DNA of 64,000 nucleotides from Prunus persica (Eukaryota; Streptophyta; Magnoliopsida; Rosales; Rosaceae). The DNA lies in the NCBI RefSeq assembly GCF_000346465.2, contig NC_034013.1, positions 16,861,624 through 16,925,623 of the forward strand, written 5' to 3'. The notes beneath the pieces are model-generated. The model was not told where the DNA came from and did not search any database. It saw only the letters and a program-made list of their open reading frames with translations. Below are positions 10,595-21,950 of this stretch, piece by piece. Numbering within the stretch: the stretch's first letter is position 1; each line of letters begins with the position of its first letter. A program made the translations under genes and the position numbers.

Positions 10595-12845
10595 ATGGAG
10601 AATCGAAAGGCCCCAGTTTCTGAAGGCGTGGAACAAAAGGTAAAGGTAAATACAGACTATCCTTCGTGTAGCTGTCATTAGATTAAATCAAGAACTTGAA
10701 AGAACCATGCATTAACTCAGATACTTCTGAATGGTTACAGGGAAATGTAAAGATAATTGTGTTTTCGATGCATATAATAATTTCATTACCTCAAATTTCT
10801 GAATACATATAGGAAAATGTAGAGATTCTTGTGTTTTCAATGAATTCAATTACTTCATTGAACGATTAATTACTTCCAATTTCTGAATACATATATGAAA
10901 ACGTAGAGATTCTTGTGTATTCAATTACTTCATTGAACCATTAATTACTTCGAATTCTGAATGTGTACAGGAAAATGTAAGGACTCTTGTGTTTTCAACT
11001 AATTTTATAACCTCATAGAACCATTAATCACCCCCCAATTTCTGGGTCAACCGAACCCCACCATCTCTTGTTCGGATTTTAGTTTCTGATGGGTTTTAAA
11101 CCCCATCTTCGATTTGAATTTTAGTTACTGATCTGTGGTTTAGTTACTAGTTTCTCTCTTTATGTTGCTACCTTGTGGATGTTTGGTTCCTGTTCCCCTG
11201 CTTTCGTTTGGTTTGAATGAACTCACTTTTGAAGGGGCTTTCCCCCAAATTCTTAATACTTCCTTTTGTTTTCGTTATGTTCAATAATTTTCATGCAACT
11301 ATGAAATGAAATAACATCCAGTAACTTTTTTAATTTTGTTTTCTGTTCTTTAGGATCAGGACAACTTATGGAATTTGCCCAATGATATTCTGGATCAGAT
11401 TCTGTCTCTCTTGCCCTTAAAGGAAGCTGTAGCAACTAGTGTACTTTCTAGCAAGTGGCGATATGTTTGGACTTCTTGTCTGGTGCTTGATTTTGATTTT
11501 GAGAAGAATATGAAGCCTTTAACCCATTGCAGCCATTACCAAGACCAAGATTTCGAAGATAAGGAATGTTGGAGATATGTAAATTGGGTGGATAGTGTGG
11601 TGAAGATGCATACAGGCCCAACCATTGAGAAATTTAGGGTATGTTTCCCTTTGGATTTGTCTTTCACACCTTTCATTGACAGGTGGGTCCAATTTGCATT
11701 AAAGAAATGGGTTCAGGATCTTGTGCTAGACTTTTCTGCACAATCACACAAATTGTTACATTTGGGAAATGGGTTTTCTAAAGCTTCTGGTTTCAGTAAA
11801 TTTCGGGCTCTCAAAAATCTTTCTTTGAATAGCATTGGGGTGACCAGGGGAGATATTGGGTTTGTGTTGTCAACCTGCCCTTGTCTTGAGAAATTGAAAG
11901 TTTCTAACTGCCGAAATCTGACAAGTGTCACTATTGTGGGCTCACATTTTGCTTTGAAATTGAAGTCTTTAGCTATAGAATGTTGGCATAGTATGGACAG
12001 CATCGAGATTTTGGACGCAAATATTGTATCATTTTCCTATTCTGGGAATCCTTTGAAATTGGTGCTGAGCAATGTCCCTTTGCTCGTTGTAGTGTCGATA
12101 TCAGAGCGTGACAACATCCTTACTGATGATTACAGGGGTCTGATATTCAATCAACTTTCAGGCTGTCTTTCTCAGCTCCATACTCTTGGATTAGATTTGA
12201 ATGGAATGGTAAGTACTAGTACATGTGAAAATGATGTGTATAAATATTTATGTGAAATTGCCCAGCATGTTTAATAATTAATAGTTCCTTACTCTCTACC
12301 TCTCTTTCAGGTTGATATGGAAGTATTTTCTGTTCAAACATTACCAAATATCAAGCATCTGGAATTGGAAGTGTTGGGAGAGGATATTCTGATTCTTGAA
12401 CAAATAAATTGTTTCATGAAAGCATGTTCTTACCTGGAGAAGCTTGTGCTAAAGGTTTTGTTCACTCTTTTTGATTGAGAGATGCTTGATTCTTGTTTAA
12501 TGGTCTCACTCCTGACAGTTTGCTTTGTTGGTGTTGGTGCAGATGCAATTCATATTTCCAGAAGTAAATCTTAAGGAGGCTTCTAACACTTGCTCCCATC
12601 ATCACCTGGAGGTTGTGGAAATTGTTGGGTATCGTGGTCGTCAAAGTGCTGTCAAAATTCTCATGCTCTTGATGGAGACTGCTGTTTCTCTTAAAAAGGT
12701 TGTGATAAATCCTGTCCGACAATTAATTCGTGGTGAATCAGTGGATGAGAGTGATGAAGTGGTGGAGGAAGAAGAGGCAAGACGACATGCTTTACACGAG
12801 CTTAGAAGGGAAGTGCCTGCTGCTATAATTTTCGGATGCCTCTAG
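10595..12845 (+). CDS. F-box/LRR/FBD protein (448 aa, 4 exons)
   Basis: F-box/FBD-LRR proteins are predicted substrate receptors of SCF ubiquitin ligases; the target is unknown. Exons: 10595..10639, 11354..12208, 12311..12454, 12543..12845. The F-box is at residues about 19-60 (LWNLPNDILDQILSLLPLKE; TSVLSSKWRYVWTS). Plant-type LRRs follow (FVLSTCPCLEKLKVSNCRNL) and an FBD-like C-terminus (HHHLEVVEIVGYRG, AVKILMLLMETAVSLKKVVI). The protein ends IFGCL, whereas the duplicated 3' half at 1410 continues SSDASSSS, so a small indel changed the end in one copy. Intron 1 holds a minisatellite. Such genes turn over quickly in plants, and this locus was the source of the inverted duplication at 1.1-2.3 kb. 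Confidence 0.88.
10740..11045 (+). repeat. Minisatellite in F-box intron 1 (about 4 units of 71-84 bp)
   Basis: Units begin near 10741, 10812, 10896 and 10970 with ggaaaatgta[ag]agattcttgtg and end with cattgaac[cg]attaattac...ttctgaat. Units are diverged. Several starts are preceded by tacag, resembling a splice acceptor. Confidence 0.75.
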
Positions 12846-15138
12846 CTCTAGTTAGTAATACTACTTTACTTTCTGTTTGGCAAATATATTGTATGCAATG
12901 TACATGTCATTGGTTTTAGATATACCAAGCATCCTTTGTAGTATCTTACTGTACAACTAAGAGGTGTTAAGGGTTTTTGGACCTGTATATGTACCCTTCA
13001 GAATTTAGATGTGTACCTGATATAAGAGAGATGGAATTTTCTGTTCTTTTTGTTGGAATGCAGGACTTTATTGATAGAAATGAAGTGGACCAGTATCTGG
13101 TGTCTGATAGCAGGTGATCGATTGGGTTCCGGCCCAACCTTGTACACTCTATATGTTTCCCTCGCATTTTTTGAGCTTTCTGTTACAACAACAGTCTCAG
13201 TTTCAAAAAGTTAGTAAGCATCAAGCAAAACAGTGACACAATCAGGCAACATTGGCAAGGCCATGGTTCTATACCAGACACTCCAAATATGTGCTGAACT
13301 TTTGAAAAACATCGAATGCATCACTTGTGCACATACGTACTGTACTCTCCTCGTAGTCATATTCATCTACGTATGTGTAGCTCAAGAACTTTCACATCTG
13401 AGACTACAAGTCAATTTCAAAAAAATTGTTTTATAAACCGGTGCAACCTGTATTAGGGTCTGATTCATATCGGTGTGGCATGCCATCTCAATTCAACTAC
13501 CAACCATGGTTTTAAACAATTGTTGTGCTAGTGTATATACACTTCCAATTCAATATCTACTCTGAAGATTTTAAATTTCAATGCCCGCATGCATGATGAC
13601 TTTGGCTAGAAATTTATTGTATGGCGAGTTAACTATTTGAATTTGGAAACAAAACAGAGGGTTGTCATGGCAATTTCTTTATATGTCATAGCAAATCTAT
13701 GAGAAATCCAATTCAGAATCTTGGCATTTGGCTGGTCCCAAAGCAATTATTTGTTTTAGGTGTAGGAAATTTCAGAAACCCATCATGTCTACAAAAGAAG
13801 CAAGCCAAGCTAAGAACCAGCTGAGAAAAAGGGAGAAAGGGAGAGTGAAAGAGAGTAAGTTTATAATAAAAAAGGGTCGTCAATGACAAAGTACATGAAG
13901 AATCCCAAAAAAAAAAAGGGGCTAATAAAGATTCTGATTATTTTCAGAAGACAAGAATTCTGCAGTGCAGGTATATATTCAAATTTTGAATACAAGTAAA
14001 ACCAATGAAACAGAGAGCATATTCTGCATTAGGGACTTAAAAAAGACATCCATTATGTGACAAGTGCCAAACTTGTAGTATTTTTAAGTTAAATTAGCAT
14101 CAGGCAGGGTGAATATAAGTTTGAAAGAAACACTGTGCCTCTGTTTGATTTTGGGCTTTTGAGGTGTGATTTTTGTTTCAAGCAGTTGGATGCATTAGGC
14201 ATACCACTTGGAGTACTAATCTGGGGAGTTTAATAATATACTAATCACAATGAGCCTAGCTTCTGTAAACACCTCATTGCTTTTGGACATTTCTGCAACT
14301 CGTTGAGCAAAATATTCCATCCCAGATCATCAACCTGGCAGCTGTCAAAATATCAAACTACCCTAAGATTTGCATGATCATGGTGTATAGATTTGGACAC
14401 ATGTCAATTATTGTATGCACCTATTCATGGGGGAGAATTCCAAATCATCTTCAACTTTTTCTGCTCTGCCAAACCCTAGGAAACATGCTAGCTACTACAA
14501 CTCTGCATCCTACACCTTTGGTTTTATCTTATGTGCCAAACTACCTAACTAGTTCCTTTCCTTTCAACTTCTCCATCATGAAACCACAGATATCTCATTC
14601 TAGATAGGCTAATTATGACACTGAAGTTAGGTTAAGTTAGGTTTAATTATGCATCTAATCATTACAAAAAATAAAAACAGACTTTATTTTTAACTTAAAA
14701 TCTGGTCAAGTAAGTACAGAAGGATGGCCTGGCCATGTATATAAATCTGTCGAATGCATGCTGAAGATATATACCGTTCATCCACGCCTTTCCATACAAC
14801 CATCCATGTCTTTTATAATAATGGTAATTAGAAGAGACCAAAACATTAATGCTTATCAACACTTGTCTTGGCGTTTTCTAAACGAACTCAAAATTATTCA
14901 TATATGTTAATCTTTTGATAAGAATCTGCATTTTTCTTGGGAGTTCTGTGAATACTGATTAATTAATATATTTATATGTTATTACCTGGTGGAAAAAACA
15001 AACCCAGATGAGACAATCAACATGCCATGATCCCTGTCATCATTCTTATAGTACTCACTAATTCTATAATAATACATAATCAAAGATGCCTTCCCTTTCG
15101 TTTTAAAGCTAAACCAACCCTTGTAATCTCCTACTCTC
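12846..15138. other. Spacer between F-box and ERF genes (about 2.3 kb)
   Basis: The first 300 bp are the F-box 3' UTR and flank, which are also present in inverted form at about 1120-1410. The rest is AT-rich. I see no credible gene; the short ORFs at 13233 and 14374 lack homology or coding texture I recognise. Confidence 0.5.
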
Positions 15139-15813
15139 ATGGACAGCTTAGACAGCAAAAAAGTCCCAGCTGATGACCAATTCCAAACAGAAACTTTCCA
15201 AGAAAATAAAGAGAGAATTAGTGCCATGAGAAAAGTGAACAGCAATAATATTAGTGGGAAAAGGTTCCTTGGAGTGAGACAAAGGCCATCAGGAAGATGG
15301 GTTGCTGAGATCAAGGACTCTTCACAGAAGCTGAGGTTGTGGTTAGGGACTTTTGATAAAGCAGAGGAGGCTGCATTGGCTTATGATAAGGCTGCTAGGC
15401 TTCTAAGAGGAAGGAATGCAAAGACCAACTTTCCATGTCACATCATGAATACCCATGAAGAAAATTGCAGCATCTTGAGAAAGAATCCGAAGCTTTATCA
15501 GCTCCTTCAGCATGCAATCATGAAGAACCATGCAATTGCAAGATCCTCGTCTATGAGGATTAATCCGTGGGATCGAAACCAAATCAGAGGAATCGATTTC
15601 GATACACTTGTTGAAGAAACAATAGTTTGTTCTTCAAGTGGTAATACCTCTGGTCAAGATCATGATGATCATGAGGATAGAAATAAGCTTTGTGCACTTT
15701 CATTTGGTAGTTGTAAAGTTTATTCCTCTGTTGTTGTAGCTCCTTCTTTCAGTGCTTCTTCTCAAACTCAATGTCAACAGGCGCATGAAGAAAAAGGTTA
15801 TCAAGAGGCTTAA
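15139..15813 (+). CDS. AP2/ERF transcription factor, RAP2.11/ERN1-like (224 aa)
   Basis: Single-exon gene with one AP2 DNA-binding domain at residues about 43-98: [18 protein letters not shown], then [20 protein letters not shown] and [13 protein letters not shown]. The GVRQRPSG[RK]WVAEIKD form, with Gln instead of the commoner Arg-Arg of most ERFs, is typical of the small group containing Arabidopsis RAP2.11 (low-potassium response) and legume ERN1/ERN2. Such proteins bind GCC-box-like DNA in the nucleus. Downstream residues ([20 protein letters not shown]) form a conserved-looking helix; the C-terminal half is Ser- and acid-rich, a likely regulatory tail. I found no EAR repression motif. 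The ATG at 15139 gives the full domain. Exact orthology is uncertain. Confidence 0.9.
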   Translation: MDSLDSKKVPADDQFQTETFQENKERISAMRKVNSNNISGKRFLGVRQRPSGRWVAEIKDSSQKLRLWLGTFDKAEEAALAYDKAARLLRGRNAKTNFPCHIMNTHEENCSILRKNPKLYQLLQHAIMKNHAIARSSSMRINPWDRNQIRGIDFDTLVEETIVCSSSGNTSGQDHDDHEDRNKLCALSFGSCKVYSSVVVAPSFSASSQTQCQQAHEEKGYQEA

Positions 15814-18800
15814 TTATATATTATTCACTTTGTCAGCTCTGTGTTTCATCATAGCTTAGCTAAGCAAATGGGGTTGTTAAGGGATCTTTATTTCGTGATC
15901 AATCATCAATATGAGAAACAAGAAAACAATTCAGGGTACTCCTTGTAATTAAACTGTGTTATTTTGTTATTTTTGAGTTTGGAAATGATTAATTTATGTT
16001 TGTTCTGCCATGCATCTACCTCAATTTTCAAATATAATTACATAAATTTATAAAACGACAAAGGAGCTAGAGTTTTGTATGCATATGCATGTGTGATAAC
16101 ATTCATTACTATATGCGAAAATATTACCTTTATTTTATTTCTTGTACATGTAGCTAGATAGTTTTAACATCCTACGCAACAAGGACATGTTCGATGGAAT
16201 CATCACAAGAAAAGAACAGGACAACAACAAAAGTCTATTGGTCAATTTTTGTAAGAACCTCACAAGGAAGAAGTTGTAGGCGTGAAGAGAAAGAAGACTT
16301 CTAAATAAAAGAGAGTCTATTGGTACATTATACGATTAAATGATAAGAAGAATTGTTATGAAGAAGATAAAATGTGCAAAGGAAAGGAATATATGTTGAA
16401 TTTTCATACAAAGCATAATAATTAATCAGATTCAGTTAGATTAGAGATTTGAAAAATCATCATTAATAAATGCAGAAGCTTGAAATCCCGATAAAAACAT
16501 ATCAAGACAAGAGCGCATGTCAACAACTTTGGCAAAACTAAATACATCTAAAATTTTAAACCTAATTCTTGTCTCAACTTCGGTTTGTGAAACTAAACGG
16601 AAAAGAAAGAAACATATAGCCATGGGTCTGTAATTGTATTAGGGTTTGGTGTGACGTCCCACTCCCACATTCGAAACGTCCATTTCACGCCTGAAAAGTC
16701 ATGATAAACACAAGTTATATATTCTGTTTATAGAAGCAGCCTAACATACACAAACCAAACCAGTTGCATAATTGACAATTGATTCTGTGTGCATGCAACT
16801 TGCAAGTGCCCGTTTTCTGTAGCCATATATACATATGACAAATTGGCCTTCGTTATCGTTCATAATATCAACCAACATGGCATGGCCATGGTGGCCATTT
16901 TTAATGGCACACCTTGCAACGCCCCCACCACCATCCTCCCCCCCTTCTCATAATAAGATTCATAGCCATCGTCAATGTCGTTTTCATTATCGCAACAACT
17001 ATTTCGTCAAAATAAAAAGCATCGTCGTTTTGTTGTGGGGCCCTCTCATGATGCAACGGACAGACCTAACCCATATTCAATGAACCAAATCATTGGACCT
17101 GGTTGGTATGCCTTGGAGTTTCTGACCATAACCAAGAACGAGAGTACAAAACGCCAGCACGAAAGTAGAATTAAGTTATTTGCCACTTTCATGATTTTTC
17201 ATGGTTTGGGAACATATCAAGATCCCACAAAACCACGGGCAGCTAAATTTCGAACCTGTTTAAGAAAGAAACACTAAATTGGAAATCCAGCCAGTGGCAG
17301 TTGCCACAATCAGATCGGTGATTTCATTGCTAAAATCCCAGAAGCCAGAACAACATTGAAGCCAAATCTCCGTCGAAACTGACCAAAATGGCAGAGGGAG
17401 CGGGGAAAAAAAAACTGCGAACAATTAATATTACTCGATAGAATTACAAGGCAATGAATCAAAATAGGGAGCTGAACAGAATATACACAGCTTACAAACA
17501 TTGTCCTGTCCGGCTCCTACCTACAATTCCACAATCTGATTGGTTCCCATACGATTGTTTCTGCTTTACTAGTTCTAAATATGGTACAAGGAATTTGATA
17601 CCAGATTCTAGAAGTAACATCAGACCTATGAGATTCTCTGGCAACTTGCTACTCCATAACTGTAATTTCCCCTCACGTTCATGAATCATGCAGTAATGAC
17701 GTTATGTCTCCCAAATGGAGACTTTCATTCCAAGGAACTTTATCCATTAAAAGAGAAAGAAACAAGTTCAAACTTTTGACCATCTGCTCAAGAAAATGAC
17801 AAAATAATTGGAAGCCGATTAGTTCCCATGAGTATCCAATTTCAAGAACCAAAAAAGAGGATAAAAAGGAAAAGAGGAAAAAATTCCTTCAGCTCTCTTT
17901 GACTAAAAGAAAAAGGGAGAAAAAGATTAATACACAAGACTAAAAGTGACATTGCATTAAAATCCATGCATACATAATTAGGAAACAATACAGCAATTTC
18001 AAGCAAAGAAGACAACTTAATTCCACAAATACAGAAGTATTAAACTTAAAAGAAAGCAAAATGTTTTGAACAACATAAAAAGTATACATAGATTTCCACC
18101 AAAAGGGGAAGAGGAAGAACACAACAGAAAACCCAGCTTTCTATTGAAAGAGCAAGTTCCATCACAAAGACTCATGTAAGGTTACTTGAAGACAAAATTC
18201 TACCCACAATTAAAAAATAATAAAGAATTCTAAGCATTTAATTCACCCCCAAAGCTTCTCACCAAAAAATGAGAACCACATCAGTTTGGTATCATGATAA
18301 CCATTATGACGAGCAAAACAATGGATCACAGAAACACACACTGGGCACTCTGCTGAGGCAGACATACGAGTAAATCTTTGGAAGGAAGATTTGTAGTCCA
18401 AAAATTCAGTCATCTCAACATATATATATACACACCCCATGATAATCAACTTTCAGGTCAAACAAAACTGTTAACCAGCATGGAAAATAGAAAATTTACA
18501 TCAATACATTGAACTTGTACAATAAAATATAAAACTTTTAAGAACAAAGCAAGTAATAGATCATCTGCGTGCAGGTTAAGAATTCAGGAAACAAAAGGCA
18601 ACCAACCACCAATTTGATTCCCTGCAGCCAACCAACCAACAACAGCAAATACAAACAAGATAACAAAGGCAAATCACCAACCATTCTGGTTGCTGCGGAA
18701 GCAGAGAAACAAAAAATGACAAACAAAAAAAAGTCTGTGTCTTTACCTTCTATAAATAAATTAACAGACTTTTTGCCTTCTGGGTCCCGGTTAGAGGCTC

Positions 18801-18869
18801 GTACAACATCAAAGTTCAAACAGAGCAAGTTCAGAAATACAAGGAAAAAGAAAAACACAAGAATGAGAG
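15814..18869. other. Spacer, including the probable 3' portion of the MIR162 primary transcript
   Basis: No protein gene is supported. 15.8-17.3 kb is ordinary AT-rich sequence; two overlapping ORFs at 16835-17277 are not recognised. From about 17.4 to 18.87 kb the minus strand is T-rich, as expected for introns or 3' sequence of a noncoding pri-miRNA that starts near 19.1 kb. That extent is inference. Confidence 0.4.
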
Positions 18870-18970
18870 AGTGAGCGCTGGATGCAGAGGTTTATCGACC
18901 GATTCATGTTTTGTATTTTCACAACAAATCTCAGGAAGAGATCGATGAACCGCTGCCTCCAGTGACTCCA
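18870..18970 (-). ncRNA. MIR162: MIR162 precursor hairpin (miR162 / miR162*)
   Basis: The mature miR162 sequence lies on the minus strand at 18898..18878 (21 nt, starting TCGATAAACC and ending GCATCCAG). Its star strand lies 5' of it at 18960..18940 (starting GGAGGCAGCG, ending ATCGATC). The two arms pair with about three mismatches and 2-nt 3' overhangs across a short loop, which is the canonical plant precursor layout with the mature strand on the 3' arm. miR162 guides cleavage of DCL1 mRNA, giving feedback control of miRNA biogenesis. In Arabidopsis MIR162b lies beside CAS and TOUGH, and the same neighbours occur here. Confidence 0.95.
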
Positions 18971-19144
18971 CCCCACCAAAAGAATTATTCCATTAAAAAA
19001 AATAATAACCAAAAACCAAAAACCAAAAAATCAAAAGGTCAGTAGCTGCAAACGATTGAACTTAACATGTCAACCACCATAGATCTAATCTAAGAAACAA
19101 ACAGATCTCACAACATTATAATAATACATACTTACACAAACGTG

Positions 19145-19152
19145 TATTTATA
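19145..19152 (-). promoter_or_regulatory. TATA box of the MIR162 gene
   Basis: On the minus strand the sequence reads TATAAATA about 185 bp upstream of the miR162* arm, preceded by a (GA)n-rich tract (19222..19254 on the plus strand is CT-rich). This is a good match to the plant TATA consensus and would place the start near 19110-19120. Position of transcription start is inferred. Confidence 0.6.
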
Positions 19153-19159
19153 GAGAGAG

Positions 19160-20291
19160 AAAACCAGGAATTTGAAGAATCACGTCACCGGGTTTTGCTC
19201 ACTCACTCACAACACACAGAGCCTCTCTCTCTCTCTCTCTCTCTCCCTCTCTCTTTGTTTGCTAATAGGGAAGCCACGGACGGAATGTCGTACAGTCACT
19301 TTTCCAGGGGCATTTTGGGATCACTGATTTGTTTGAATTTACGTTTTTACCCTGAACACTGGCGCGATCCCTGTCCAGCTCCCACCAATGAAGGACAAAA
19401 CGACGTATGGGAACGACATGTCGTCCGAGGACAATCTCATTTTGTTTGCAAAATGACCATATGGGGTTCGGATATCGTTTGATATTCCATCTTCGTAATT
19501 TAGCTCATGCGAATGATCTCAACCATCCATGAATGTTGAATCCTTAGTGGGACCCACAGCTTGTACAGCTCAGATCGTACATGCGAACTGAAGCCAATAA
19601 TCCCTCCAGCCCAAAGCCGTCTAAACCGTCGGGCCTGAAATTAATGTCATCAAAGCTAAGTTGGGCCTGAAATTATGCAATTGGGGCTATTTTGGAGTCA
19701 CTTTTCTTTTCTTTTGGGCTCCATTATTTGGATTTATTATTTTTGTTTTTAGTACAAGCGATAAACAAGTTCATGTAAAGAGTAGTTTAGAATCTCGCTT
19801 GTATTAATTAAAAAAGAACTCAATAACGTTTGATTATGCTATTTGTATTTGTGGATCCCATGAAGATGTGTATTAGTGTTAAGATTAAGTTAACCTTTGG
19901 TGGAGTGGAGAGGAGTTTAAGGTTTTCTTTTGTTCTTGGCCTTTTTGACAGAAAAAAAAAAGAAAAAAAAAAAAGATGAGAAGCATTAAGCTAACCACAT
20001 GACATGGGATTCACTTTTAACACAGGAATCTCTATATTTATCTGTACAGGAACAGGATGACGCATAAGCCTGCTTTGTTGATGAGGCCATGTATAAGCAA
20101 AGCAAACTCCACATCCTAAAAGTAGAGAAAAGATAAAGAAGATGAAAAGAAAGCCACTGCTTTAAGCCCTTTCCACGTTGTCTTCCACTCATAGGCATTG
20201 GCACTTATGGACAGGGAAGGGCAGCAAATGTGTTAGCTTATCATCTAACTCTTACAACAAAAACAAAGCACAACATAGACATACAAGAGCC
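19160..20291. other. Spacer: MIR162 upstream region and promoter of the small membrane-protein gene
   Basis: Contains a (CT)n tract at 19222..19254 and CG-richer sequence near 19280-19450, typical of a promoter. The rest is AT-rich. No coding region is recognised; frame upstream of 20292 is open but the first plausible ATG is at 20292. Confidence 0.45.
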
Positions 20292-20702
20292 ATGGAAACA
20301 TCATCACAAACTCTGCCTGATCAGCAGCAGCAGCAGCAGCCAGCAGGACAAAGCTTGAGCAGTAATTATCCGCAAGCCGTGCCATTATCTTCTTCTTCTT
20401 CTTCTTCTACATCTGGTTCTGGTTCCATTGGGCCATTCTTTGCAGTGATCTCTGTCCTAACGGTGCTTGCGTTTCTGTCGTGCGTTTTGGGGCGGAAGTT
20501 GAGTCGTGATCAGACGGTACTGAGGCCATTGGAGAGCATCAACCATGGGCATAGGACTAGCTGTGCAGGGTGGTTGAAGCGCAAGTGCAGGCAGCTGCAG
20601 TGCATGGTTTCTCATCATGATCTGGAAGTTGGACCAAATCTAAAGGTGATTGTGGATCCTAAGGTTAAACAAGGTGAAGAGGTTCCTCCACCACAGCCTT
20701 GA
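20292..20702 (+). CDS. Small single-pass membrane protein, unknown function (136 aa)
   Basis: The chosen ATG at 20292 gives METSSQTLPD, a Gln run (CAG repeats), a Ser run (TCT repeats), then one clear hydrophobic segment at about residues 48-69 (GPFFAVISVLTVLAFLSCVL). A basic Cys-containing region follows (GRKLSRDQ; GWLKRKCRQLQCM) and a short Lys/Pro tail ending PPPQP. I recognise it only as the kind of small plant membrane protein of unknown function. An open frame extends upstream of 20292 to 20178, but that part lacks similar composition. The homopolymeric runs are likely length-variable between cultivars. No partner or pathway can be stated. Confidence 0.7.
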   Translation: METSSQTLPDQQQQQQPAGQSLSSNYPQAVPLSSSSSSSTSGSGSIGPFFAVISVLTVLAFLSCVLGRKLSRDQTVLRPLESINHGHRTSCAGWLKRKCRQLQCMVSHHDLEVGPNLKVIVDPKVKQGEEVPPPQP

Positions 20703-21467
20703 ACACAACTTTCAACTTTGTGTACGTGTTTTTTGTTGTAAGTGGAGATTATAGCTAGGGAGATGATTCATGTACCATTTTAGAATAACCGACCACTCTC
20801 TGCTGCTGATCAGCTGGGAAATTTGTTTGATCATAAGATTGATATATTTGAATGTGAAAATCTTTTGGTATCATTTGTTGGGAATTTTGCCATCTCAGCT
20901 GAGCTGTACATGGGATCCAGCCTTGCACTTGACCAAAGGAAATATATATCCCTCCCTCCTTCCCTCCTCAATTAATCTTTTCCTTTTTTTATTAAGGTGC
21001 ATTGATTCAATGAAAAGAAATGAAGAACTTAATGTGAAATATAATTCAGATCTTACCAAGAAACCGGGGCAAAATTTTAAAAGACAATGCCAGAATATAA
21101 GGCCAAAATTTAGCTTCCTTCCTAGAAGTAGGAAGTAGGCACGCATGAAAAGAGAGCCTTCCGTTCCATATGCGTGAGACAAAAAAGGCAAAAACGAAAC
21201 CACCGACTCATTTTCCTGTCCTTAGGTGTCTCCACACACCATATTTAGCCTTCAAATTTTCAATCACCACCCAAAAAATCACACCCTCTCTCTCTCTCTC
21301 TCTCTCTCTCCCTCTCTCTCAAACACATTCAGCACCTCCTTCTCCTCCTCGTCCTCCTCCTGCTGCTGCACCACAATTGTCACATTGTGTTTCAATCTCT
21401 CTTGTCATTTTTGTGTAGATTGTGTCATATTATTAGTTGTCATTGTTGTTAATATAGGACTAAACTA
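20703..21467. other. Spacer and CML 5' UTR
   Basis: Holds the 3' flank of the preceding gene and the CML promoter. A (CT)n tract at about 21285..21320 and a following CTC/CTG-rich stretch lie just upstream of the CML start and are probably 5' UTR. Confidence 0.5.
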
Positions 21468-21950
21468 ATGCCTGCACTAGCAGTTGATCAACTTAACCAG
21501 TTAAGAGAAATCTTTGCAAGATTCGACATGGACTCAGATGGCAGCCTCACCATTTTGGAGCTCGCTGCCCTCCTCCGGTCCTTAGGCCTCAAGCCCTCAG
21601 GTGACCAAATCCATGTCTTGCTAGCCAACATGGACTCAAACGGAAATGGCTCCGTGGAATTTGATGAATTGGTCAGTGCTATATTGCCTGACATGAATGA
21701 AGAAATTTTGGGAAACCAAGAGCAACTATTGGAGGTTTTTCGGTCCTTTGATCGTGACGGTAATGGATATATAACTGCAGCAGAGCTAGCAGGGTCCATG
21801 GCCAAAATGGGTCAGCCGCTAACGTATAAGGAGCTAACAGAGATTATCAAAGAGGCTGATACAGATGGAGATGGTGTCATTAGCTTTAATGAATTTGCCA
21901 CCATAATGGCAAAGTCAGCCTCAAGTTTTCTAGGCCTTGCTCCCTCATGA
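21468..21950 (+). CDS. CML16: Calmodulin-like protein, CML15/CML16-like (160 aa, four EF-hands)
   Basis: Calcium sensor of the calmodulin-like family, probably cytosolic/nuclear, acting by Ca2+-dependent target binding. Single exon, as usual for this CML group. Four EF-hand loops are visible: residues 20-31 (D-D-D-G-S...E), 56-67 (D-N-N-G-S...E), 95-106 (D-D-N-G-Y...E) and 131-142 (D-D-D-G-V...E). All have the acidic residue at loop position 12, so all four should bind calcium. The motif DELVSAILPDMNEE between lobes and the end MAKSASSFLGL are characteristic of CML15/16/18. There is no N-terminal myristoylation site or prenylation motif. It is convergent with the flippase gene; the same pair (CML16, ALA10) is adjacent in Arabidopsis. 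Confidence 0.93.
   Translation: MPALAVDQLNQLREIFARFDMDSDGSLTILELAALLRSLGLKPSGDQIHVLLANMDSNGNGSVEFDELVSAILPDMNEEILGNQEQLLEVFRSFDRDGNGYITAAELAGSMAKMGQPLTYKELTEIIKEADTDGDGVISFNEFATIMAKSASSFLGLAPS

Noticed and set aside
16835..17277. Overlapping plus-strand ORFs in the ERF-MIR162 spacer
   Set aside because: No homology recognised, low-complexity start, no partner exons.
18538..18874. ORFs on both strands beside the MIR162 hairpin
   Set aside because: The locus is explained by a noncoding pri-miRNA; the frames end in simple A- or T-rich sequence.
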